A DNA stretch of 64,000 nucleotides from Bordetella petrii (GTDB lineage: Bacteria > Pseudomonadota > Gammaproteobacteria > Burkholderiales > Burkholderiaceae_B): the NCBI GenBank assembly GCA_017745595.1, contig WMBV01000002.1, positions 248,001 to 312,000 on the forward strand, written 5' to 3'. The notes under the pieces were generated by a model. The model was not told the origin of the DNA. It worked only from the letters and a program-made list of their open reading frames with translations, and ran no database searches. Below, one piece after another: positions 58,075 through 64,000 of this stretch (positions are counted from its first letter, which is position 1; each line of letters starts with the position of its first letter). The position numbers and the translations under genes were made by a program.

Positions 58075-59046
58075 TCAGTTCGGCGAGGTAATACCAGCCG
58101 TCCGCGCAACTCCGGTCCAGCGCTTCATCTCACTGGCCAGCAATTCGCGCAATTCTTCGGGTTTTCCGCCGGCGGGCTGCAACCCCAGAGTGGCAATCGC
58201 CTTGATGACGTCGGGCCGCATCAACGCCTGGTTCACCGCCTGATTGAGCTTGCGCACCACGTTATCGGGCAAATGCGCCGGGCCCACGAGTCCAAGGAAG
58301 CTGCTGGCCTCCATTTCCACCATCCCGGCATCGCGTGCCGTGGGCAAATTCGGCAACCCTGGGGCGGGTTCGCCGCCGGGGGTCAGAATGCCCTTGAGCT
58401 TGCCTTGCTGAATCATGGCCGTGGTAATGCCGCCAACATCGAACAGCAGCGGCACTTCTCCCGCAATGGTCGCGCGCGCCGCCCCCGCCGACCCCTTGTA
58501 GGGGACATGCTCAAGATGCAGCGCTTGGCTCTGGGCCAGCAATTCGCCCCAGAGCTGGGTCAGGCTGCCCGCCCCGGGGCTGGCATATTGCACCGGCTGC
58601 TTCTGAGCGCGGATCCATGCAATGAGCGAGGCCATGTCGTCGGCGGGAACCTTGGGATTGATCGCCACGAGAATGGGCATCTTGGCCAGCATCGCTACCG
58701 GCTGCAAATCACGAATGGGGTCGTAGGGCGTCTTGACGCCTGTCGCGGCATTGGTAACTAGATGAGCGGCAATCAGGAGCAGTGTGTAGCCATCGGGCGC
58801 TTGGCGGGCGACATAGCCCGTGCCAATCGTGGCGGCTCCGCCCGCCTTGTTTTCGATGATGACCGGCTGGCCAAGCTCGCTCGACAACGATTGCCCTATC
58901 AGCCGAGCCAAGGTATCAGATGGCCCGCCCGGCGGGTAGGGCACGACAATTTGAATGGGCTTGTCCGGATAGTTATCCTGCGCCCCTGCGACGGGCGAAC
59001 ACACCATCGACAGGGCAAGCAGCGCCCCGAAGAATCTGAAATTCAT
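58075..59046 (-). CDS. Tripartite tricarboxylate transporter receptor (TctC/Bug family)
   Basis: 323-residue periplasmic receptor of the Bug family, greatly expanded in Bordetella. Signal peptide 1 to about 22 (SPVAGAQDNYP). Family stretches: YPDKPIQIVVPYPPGGPSD, VIIENKAGGAATIGTGYVA and LEHVPYKGSAGAARATIAGE. No TctAB genes are nearby. It probably binds the carboxylic acid degraded by this block. First gene of the leftward catabolic run after the TetR gene. Confidence 0.93.
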   Translation of the reverse strand: MNFRFFGALLALSMVCSPVAGAQDNYPDKPIQIVVPYPPGGPSDTLARLIGQSLSSELGQPVIIENKAGGAATIGTGYVARQAPDGYTLLLIAAHLVTNAATGVKTPYDPIRDLQPVAMLAKMPILVAINPKVPADDMASLIAWIRAQKQPVQYASPGAGSLTQLWGELLAQSQALHLEHVPYKGSAGAARATIAGEVPLLFDVGGITTAMIQQGKLKGILTPGGEPAPGLPNLPTARDAGMVEMEASSFLGLVGPAHLPDNVVRKLNQAVNQALMRPDVIKAIATLGLQPAGGKPEELRELLASEMKRWTGVARTAGITSPN

Positions 59047-59094
59047 CTTTGTCTCTCCCTTTTTTAGGTATGTGAAAGTGCTGGCGCTCGGATG

Positions 59095-59862
59095 TCAGGA
59101 CGACGAGGGACTGTTGGCCGGAACCACGCCCCTCGATGTGCCGGCCCGCTGACCGTCGGCCAGGCGCTGCATGACCTGCGTGGACACTGGCGCGGCGAAA
59201 GCGCCGGCAAGCATGTCGATCAGGTTTTCGATGGCACGCTGCAGGTCGAACCCCCGGTTGACCTTGCTGCGGCGACTTTTGATGCGCTCGAAATCGGCCA
59301 GGCTGAACATCACGAATGCGACGCCGGACAGGTAGCGCTGCAGCAGTACGGCTTCGGGAATATTGGGCAACACAATCTGCAGCAGCTCCCGCACGCGGCG
59401 AAAGCCCCGTTCGCCATCTTCGCGCGTCGAGGTGGCAAGATCGATGTCGGGGTGGATTTGGGCCGCGGCGAGAAACCGGTTGTAGGAATTGACGCGATTC
59501 GTAATCAAGCCAGTGGCCATCGGCCACACGACGGCTTCGATCAATGCGCGCAACTCGCCGTGGCGCTGGTCGATGAAGATTCGGTCCAGGTAATCGTTGC
59601 GCAGCGTATCTATCTCTACCATCTGCCGCTGCAGGATTGCCTGGATAAGCGTCTCTTTCGAACCATAGTGGTAATGCAGCGCCGAGTTGTTGCGCTGCCC
59701 TGCTTCACGGGCGATTTCACGCATGGATACGGCGTCGATGCCCTTTTCCGCGAACAATCGCTGGGCCGTAAGCAGCAGAACGTCTGCGCTGTCGGCTGCC
59801 GTGCGCACCTCGCGAACACGCCCGGCGGTTTTTTTCGCGGTGATGTTTTTCGTGGACGCCAT
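59095..59862 (-). CDS. TetR-family regulator
   Basis: 255-residue TetR regulator. HTH: ADVLLLTAQRLFAEKGIDAVSM, REIAREAGQRNNSALHYHYG, SKETLIQAIL (about residues 27-78). The C-terminal domain has no close family signature by eye. It is divergent from the AidB-like dehydrogenase gene with dyads in between, and precedes the leftward catabolic genes, so it probably represses both arms. An acyl-CoA ligand is likely from context. The first 20 residues are Lys/Thr-rich. Confidence 0.9.
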   Translation of the reverse strand: MASTKNITAKKTAGRVREVRTAADSADVLLLTAQRLFAEKGIDAVSMREIAREAGQRNNSALHYHYGSKETLIQAILQRQMVEIDTLRNDYLDRIFIDQRHGELRALIEAVVWPMATGLITNRVNSYNRFLAAAQIHPDIDLATSTREDGERGFRRVRELLQIVLPNIPEAVLLQRYLSGVAFVMFSLADFERIKSRRSKVNRGFDLQRAIENLIDMLAGAFAAPVSTQVMQRLADGQRAGTSRGVVPANSPSSS

Positions 59863-59914
59863 CGTGATTTCCCGTTTCTGGACTTCGATGGTTGCAGTCT
59901 AGGATTGCATCATT

Positions 59915-59959
59915 ATTAAGTCAAGTGCTTTACACGAATTAAGTCAAATGATTTAATTC
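59915..59959. promoter_or_regulatory. Predicted TetR operators
   Basis: A nearly perfect 24-bp palindrome at 59936-59959 (gaattaagtca-aa-tgatttaattc, one mismatch). A direct copy of the half-site ttaagtcaagtg starts at 59916, 23 bp before ttaagtcaaatg. The region is strongly AT-rich compared with its surroundings and lies between the divergent TetR and AidB-like genes. Confidence 0.6.
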
Positions 59960-59991
59960 GGCATCTGCAGCACTCATGACAGGAGCTTGCC

Positions 59992-61662
59992 ATGCAAGAC
60001 CATTCAGCCCGCTCCGCGGGCGCCACGCACGAAGTCTTCAACCAGCCCAGTCCCTATGGGGAGTACAACATCCTGTTGCGCGATCAGGCACTACGCGAGG
60101 CGCTGGCGCGAGAAGGCGCCGACTGGGCTGCGCCGCGACTGGATAAGTTCGCGCAAGCGCTGGCGGATCCTGACGTCATCCGACATGGCTATCGGGCCAA
60201 CCGCTATGTGCCCGAACTGCAGACCCACGACGACTTCGGACATCGCATCAACGAAATCAATCTCCACCCATCGTGGCATGAGCTGATGCGCCTGGCGCGA
60301 ACGCACCAAGTGCACTCTCTACCCTGGCGCGAACCGCGCGCCGGCGCCCATGTCGCGCGGGCGGGCATGAGTATGCTGATGGCGCAGGTGGAAAGCGGCA
60401 CGCTATGTCCGTTGCACATGACGTACGCCGGCGTGCCAGTCTTGCGCGACAACCCGGCTCTCAGCGCCCAGTGGGAACCTTTGCTGACGTCCAGCGAATA
60501 CGACCCCCGATATCGCCCCATGGCGCAGAAATCGGCCGCCTTGATCGGCATGGCCATGACAGAAAAGCAAGGAGGATCGGACCTGCGCGCCAATACAACG
60601 AAAGCTCTTCCTACTCAGGAGCCGGGCGTGTATTCGTTAGTCGGACACAAGTGGTTTTATTCAGCGCCGATGTCCGATTGCTTTCTCACAGTCGCCCTGG
60701 CCGGCGACGAACCCGGACGAATCTCGTGCTTTCTGGTCCCGTTCTGGCTGCCCGATGGTTCGCGCAACCGCTTCTCGATCATGCGCCTGAAAGACAAGCT
60801 GGGAAACCGGTCTAATCCATCGAGCGAAATCGAGTACAACGGCACGCTGGCCTGGCTGGTGGGCGAAGCGGGGCACGGAGTACGAACCATCATTCAAATG
60901 GTGAACCTGACCAGGCTGGGCTGTGCGTCGATCTCCACGGGCATCATCCGGCAAACGCTGTTCCGCGCGCTTCATCACGCGCAACAGCGGTCGGCCTTCG
61001 GCAACAAGCTGGTGGACAAGCCGTTGATGAACAATGTGCTGGCCGACCTGGCGCTGGAATCCGAAGCCGCTACTGCCCTGTTGATGCGCCTGGCAGGCAG
61101 CGTGGACCGGGCCAAGAGCGATCCGCGGGAAAAGCGCTTTTCCCGCGTTGTCACGGCCATCGCGAAGTATTGGTTGGCTAAGCGTGCCAGCCCCAGCGCG
61201 TTCGAAGCGTTGGAATGCCATGGCGGCTTTGGCTACATAGAAGATTCGATGATGCCCCGCTTCTATCGCGAAGCCCCCGTGCAGAGCATCTGGGAAGGCA
61301 GCGGCAACGTGATCTGCCTGGATGTCCTGCGGGCAATCGAACACGATCCGGATGTGATCGAAGCTGTGCTTGACGAGATTGCACTGGCTCGCGGCATGAA
61401 CACCCATCTCGACCGCATGCTCGCCTGGCTTCGCGACGCGGTTTCACGGCGCGAACGCCTGGAACTCATGGCCCGACGCATGGTGGAAAAGCTGGCGCTC
61501 GCGCTCCAGGCTTCGCTGTTACTGCGAAACAGCCCCGAATACGTATCGCAGGCATTTTGCGCATCCCGTTTGGGCGGCGACTGGGGCCAGGCTTTCGGCA
61601 CGCTGGGCGAAGATGTTGCATTCAAGCAAATCATCGCCCGATCCTGGGGCGAATCGCTTTGA
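59992..61662 (+). CDS. AidB-like acyl-CoA dehydrogenase
   Basis: 556-residue long-form acyl-CoA dehydrogenase resembling AidB. AidB-like features: the N-terminal EVFNQPSPYGEYNILLRDQ, GMAMTEKQGGSDLRANTT for FAD, HKWFYSAPMSDCFL and EALECHGGFGYIEDSMMPR. About 540-560 residues is the AidB size. AidB is tied to alkylation protection, but here the divergent TetR gene and catabolic genes suggest a true acyl-CoA substrate. gacaggag precedes the ATG. Confidence 0.88.
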   Translation: MQDHSARSAGATHEVFNQPSPYGEYNILLRDQALREALAREGADWAAPRLDKFAQALADPDVIRHGYRANRYVPELQTHDDFGHRINEINLHPSWHELMRLARTHQVHSLPWREPRAGAHVARAGMSMLMAQVESGTLCPLHMTYAGVPVLRDNPALSAQWEPLLTSSEYDPRYRPMAQKSAALIGMAMTEKQGGSDLRANTTKALPTQEPGVYSLVGHKWFYSAPMSDCFLTVALAGDEPGRISCFLVPFWLPDGSRNRFSIMRLKDKLGNRSNPSSEIEYNGTLAWLVGEAGHGVRTIIQMVNLTRLGCASISTGIIRQTLFRALHHAQQRSAFGNKLVDKPLMNNVLADLALESEAATALLMRLAGSVDRAKSDPREKRFSRVVTAIAKYWLAKRASPSAFEALECHGGFGYIEDSMMPRFYREAPVQSIWEGSGNVICLDVLRAIEHDPDVIEAVLDEIALARGMNTHLDRMLAWLRDAVSRRERLELMARRMVEKLALALQASLLLRNSPEYVSQAFCASRLGGDWGQAFGTLGEDVAFKQIIARSWGESL

Positions 61663-61723
61663 ACTCCGAGCTTTCGGCGAGACCGGCGGCCCTCGTGCCG
61701 CGCGTGTCCGCCGTTGGACCAGG

Positions 61724-61742
61724 CGTCTGCCCACGGCAGACG
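61724..61742. terminator. Hairpin after the AidB-like gene
   Basis: CGTCTGC-N5-GCAGACG, perfect 7-bp arms, 62 bp after the stop. No U-tract. The 226 bp up to azlD hold no gene I can support. Confidence 0.4.
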
Positions 61743-61888
61743 GCCGCGCCGGGCGCTAGTTGAGAAAGACGTCGACCTGGTCGCCCTCCTCCCCGCGGAA
61801 CGGCTTGTCGGGCTGCTGTGCCGGCACGGGTCGAGCCTGTTCCATGGCGTCGACGAACAGGCCGCCGCGCCGCCGGTATCATATGCCC

Positions 61889-62188
61889 ATGGTCGATCCC
61901 GCGAATCTGCTGGCCATCGTGCTGATGGCCTCTGTCACCTATCTGGCCCGCATCGGCGGCTACATCCTGCTGCGCAACCGCAGCCTCGGCCCGCGCGCGA
62001 TGGCAGTACTGGAAGCCGCGCCGGGCTGCGTACTCATCTCGGTAATCGCCCCGGTATTCGTATCCGACCGGCCCGCCGACCTGATCGCGCTGGCCTGCAC
62101 CGTGTTCGCCGCCGCCCGGCTGCCCTTGCTGCCCACCATCGTCATCGGCGTGGGCAGCGCCGCACTGCTGCGCCACCTGATACCGTGA
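61889..62188 (+). CDS. azlD: AzlD-family small transporter subunit
   Basis: 99-residue membrane protein with three to four hydrophobic segments, the small partner of AzlC in branched-chain amino acid export. The stretch IVLMASVTYLARIGGYILL is typical. Starts at 61883 and 61889 are equally plausible; neither has a clear ribosome-binding site. azlC follows 28 bp downstream, in reverse of the more common azlC-azlD order. Confidence 0.83.
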   Translation: MVDPANLLAIVLMASVTYLARIGGYILLRNRSLGPRAMAVLEAAPGCVLISVIAPVFVSDRPADLIALACTVFAAARLPLLPTIVIGVGSAALLRHLIP

Positions 62189-62216
62189 TGCCCCGCCGCG
62201 CATCCCTCGTTCCCGC

Positions 62217-62987
62217 ATGAACGGCCCCAAACCCCGGCTCGCCGCCGCGCCCCAGAATCCCACCGCCTGGATGCAATGCTGCGCGGGCGCCACGGCCAGC
62301 CTGCCGATCTTGTTCGGCATCATTCCCTTCGGCCTGGTGCTGGGCGCGCAAGCCGCCCAGAAGGGCCTGACACCCCTCGAGGTGCCGCTCATGACCGGCC
62401 TGAACTTCGCCGGTGGCTCGGAATTCGCCGCGCTGGGCCTGTGGAGTTCGCCTCCGCACTTCCTGCTGATCATGGCCGTCACGTTCATCGTCAACAGCCG
62501 CATGCTGGTCATGAGCGCGGCGCTCACGCCCTTCCTGCGGCACCTGCCCAAGCGCAAGGTGCTGCCCGCGCTGTTCTTCATGACCGATGCCGGCTGGGCC
62601 TTGTCCATGGCCGATACGCGGCGGCGCGCCCACCTGGGCATCGCGCCGGCGTTCAGCATGGCCTATTACCTGGGCTCTTCAGCGGTGCTTTACGTGGCCT
62701 GGGTCGGCTGCACCACCCTGGGAACCGTGCTGGGCCCCTTGCTGGGGCACCCCGAGGCCTATGGGCTCGACATGGCGTTTCCCGCCGTGTTCCTGGTCAT
62801 GCTGCGCGGCATGTGGCGCGGCCTGCGGCGCGCCTGGCCGTGGCTGGCCAGCCTGCTGGCGGCCGCGCTGACCAGCCACCTGCTGCCGGGCGCGTGGTAT
62901 GTGGCGGCCGGCGCGGTGGCCGGCATCCTGGCGGCGCTGGCCTGGACGCCCCGGCCAGATGCGGCGCGGCCCGCCGCCAAGCCATAG
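62217..62987 (+). CDS. azlC: AzlC-family branched-chain amino acid exporter subunit
   Basis: 256-residue inner-membrane protein with about seven hydrophobic segments. AzlC hallmark: PILFGIIPFGLVLGAQAAQKG, then GLNFAGGSEFAALGLW and TFIVNSRMLVMSAALTPFL. With AzlD it exports branched-chain amino acids or analogues. It is the second gene of the azlDC pair. Confidence 0.9.
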   Translation: MNGPKPRLAAAPQNPTAWMQCCAGATASLPILFGIIPFGLVLGAQAAQKGLTPLEVPLMTGLNFAGGSEFAALGLWSSPPHFLLIMAVTFIVNSRMLVMSAALTPFLRHLPKRKVLPALFFMTDAGWALSMADTRRRAHLGIAPAFSMAYYLGSSAVLYVAWVGCTTLGTVLGPLLGHPEAYGLDMAFPAVFLVMLRGMWRGLRRAWPWLASLLAAALTSHLLPGAWYVAAGAVAGILAALAWTPRPDAARPAAKP

Positions 62988-63061
62988 GCGTGCGCCGCCG
63001 GCGGAACATTTCCCTTTTCATGGCCTTCGGCTTTCCGGCAAGCGGGCGCCGGTCGGCGCAT

Positions 63062-63499
63062 TCATTCTGCGGGCAGCAATACCGGCGCGCCCTTCTTCTT
63101 GATCAGCACCACCAGGAACTTGGCGGGCTCGGTCTGGCTGGCGTTGCGGCCCACGGTGTGGACATCGTCCGGGCCCTCATAAAAGGTCTGGCCCGGCGTC
63201 AGCGTCACTTCCTTGCCGCCTTTCACCTGCATGACGATGCTGCCTTCCAGCACGTACACGAAACTGTGCGCGTCGTGCCGATGAATCGGGTCCACGGCAC
63301 CCGGCGGATAATCCACCGTGATCATCAGCGCCTCTTTGCCCGGATTGTCTGGCAAGTCCTTGGTCATCAGCGGCGTCACGATGGCCTGGGGCGCCGCCGC
63401 GCCCGCCGGCGCGGGTCCGGCCTGGGCCGCCAGCGCGGGCTGCCCCAGCCAAATGCCCACGGCGATCAAGGGCAATCCGATACGCATGTATTTCGCCAT
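63062..63499 (-). CDS. Exported cupin-domain protein
   Basis: 145-residue periplasmic protein. Signal peptide 1 to about 25 (GQPALAAQAG). The cupin motifs are visible: GAVDPIHRHDAHSFVYVLEG (motif 1, two His and Glu as metal ligands) and PGQTFYEGPDDVHTVGRN (motif 2, His). It resembles small secreted cupins of unknown role. gagagg precedes the ATG. It is convergent with azlC. Confidence 0.87.
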   Translation of the reverse strand: MAKYMRIGLPLIAVGIWLGQPALAAQAGPAPAGAAAPQAIVTPLMTKDLPDNPGKEALMITVDYPPGAVDPIHRHDAHSFVYVLEGSIVMQVKGGKEVTLTPGQTFYEGPDDVHTVGRNASQTEPAKFLVVLIKKKGAPVLLPAE

Positions 63500-63623
63500 G
63501 ACCCTCTCCTGTCAATGAATGGCACGCCTCTATCGTAGGCAGTCCGGCCCCGCGGCGGAAGATCCGCCCGGCGGACCACGATATTGCCCTTTCGGCACCA
63601 ATCCGCCCGCGTCCCTCCTTTCG

Positions 63624-63658
63624 CCAGGTGTCTGACTCCCGAAGGGTGTCAGACACCG
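63624..63658. repeat. GTGTC palindromic repeat, copy 11
   Basis: ccaggtgtctgactccc, gaag and ggtgtcagacaccg. It is in the divergent space between the cupin and EamA genes, so here it cannot act as a plain terminator for either. Confidence 0.85.
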
Positions 63659-63732
63659 AAACCACCCCTCGCCCCGTGCCCTATCATGGAAGACCTATCA
63701 TTCATGTTTCATTGCAGCGAACCAGGTTGGCC

Positions 63733-64000
63733 ATGATCGATCGCCAGCGCACGACCCCGCTCGCCGGCATCGCCTGCGTCTGCGGCGGCGTCCTGTTTCT
63801 TACCTTCAGCGACGCGCTGGCCAAATGGGTGGGGCAGCACTACAGCCCCATACAGATCCTGTTCCTGCGCGCCGCCATCGCGTTGCCCTTCGTGCTGCTG
63901 CTGGTGCTGGCGCTGGGCGGCCGCCCGGCGCTGCGCACGCGCCACCTGGCCCTGCACCTGCTGCGCGGCGCGCTCAACATCATCTCGGCCACCTTCTTCT
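63733..64000 (+). CDS. EamA/DMT-family transporter, 3' end beyond the window
   Basis: First 89 residues of a drug/metabolite exporter of the EamA type. GIACVCGGVLFLTFSDALAK is helix 1, and PIQILFLRAAIALPFVLLLV, with the conserved Arg, is helix 2. The full family has ten helices and about 300 residues. The start MIDRQRTTPL follows aggttggcc, a weak ribosome site. Confidence 0.85.
   Translation, partial: MIDRQRTTPLAGIACVCGGVLFLTFSDALAKWVGQHYSPIQILFLRAAIALPFVLLLVLALGGRPALRTRHLALHLLRGALNIISATFF

Noticed and set aside
61756-61845. A 29-codon minus-strand open frame (starting MEQARPVPAQQ) between the AidB-like gene and azlD
   Set aside because: No ribosome-binding site, no family recognised and an in-frame stop shortly upstream; could be a remnant of a gene cut by the block insertion, but unsupported.

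Overview
This is a 64 kb stretch of a GC-rich chromosome. Gene content points to Alcaligenaceae, most likely Bordetella or a close relative. The clues are an fmdB-DUF502-aspS order, a TctC/Bug solute receptor, a DUF4148 protein, a nadA-nadB pair, TRAP and Dpp-type importers, and a GTGTC-type palindromic repeat scattered between genes. No rRNA, tRNA, CRISPR array or insertion-sequence transposase was recognised. The taxonomic call rests on recall of these families, not on a search.

Layout. (1) 1-8.2 kb: aspS (cut by the window edge), DUF502, FmdB zinc ribbon, a Na+/H+ antiporter, a GMC oxidoreductase, an exported methyltransferase and an APC permease. (2) 8.3-24.6 kb: a LysR regulator divergent from a long, tightly packed phosphonate operon. 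It encodes phosphonoacetate hydrolase, an Fe-dependent alcohol dehydrogenase, phosphonoacetaldehyde dehydrogenase, a complete Dpp/Opp-type ABC importer, a GpdQ-like phosphodiesterase, an alkaline-phosphatase-superfamily phosphodiesterase, PhoD, an MgtC/DUF4010 membrane protein and a porin. Neither PhnW nor PhnX is present. The layout suggests catabolism of hydroxyethylphosphonate, or its esters, to acetate and phosphate. This is the strongest candidate for an undescribed system in the window. (3) 24.6-31.3 kb: housekeeping and small genes (DapA-like lyase, fRMsr, aminotransferase, ubiA, DUF1090, DUF4148, saccharopine-dehydrogenase-like) with dense repeats. (4) 31.3-34.6 kb: a FadR-type regulator facing glcB (malate synthase G), with two FadR-type operators and a strong terminator. 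(5) 34.6-41.8 kb: a GntR regulator leading a sugar-acid operon (IlvD/Edd dehydratase, two dehydrogenases, TRAP transporter). (6) 41.8-51.5 kb: DUF2798 and LysR, GhrA, an orphan ABC receptor, nadA-nadB with a two-operator promoter, panB, PaaI thioesterase, nitroreductase and an acetylpolyamine-amidohydrolase-like deacetylase. (7) 51.4-61.7 kb: an acyl-CoA degradation block (three acyl-CoA dehydrogenases, thiolase, nitronate monooxygenase, enoyl-CoA hydratase, CoA transferase, Bug receptor, TetR). Its codon use looks less GC-extreme, and its left edge overlaps the deacetylase gene on the opposite strand. (8) 61.7-64 kb: azlD-azlC, a cupin and the start of an EamA-type exporter.

Many genes overlap by the four-base ATGA start/stop arrangement (6901, 11633, 16594, 18339, 19136, 37025, 37948, 40527, 49546), which marks them as translationally coupled. 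About a dozen copies of an approximately 35-bp palindrome built on ggtgtc/gacacc lie only at gene ends and between transcription units. They are absent from the phosphonate operon, the sugar-acid operon and the acyl-CoA block. One pair has been read into the end of a DapA-like gene.
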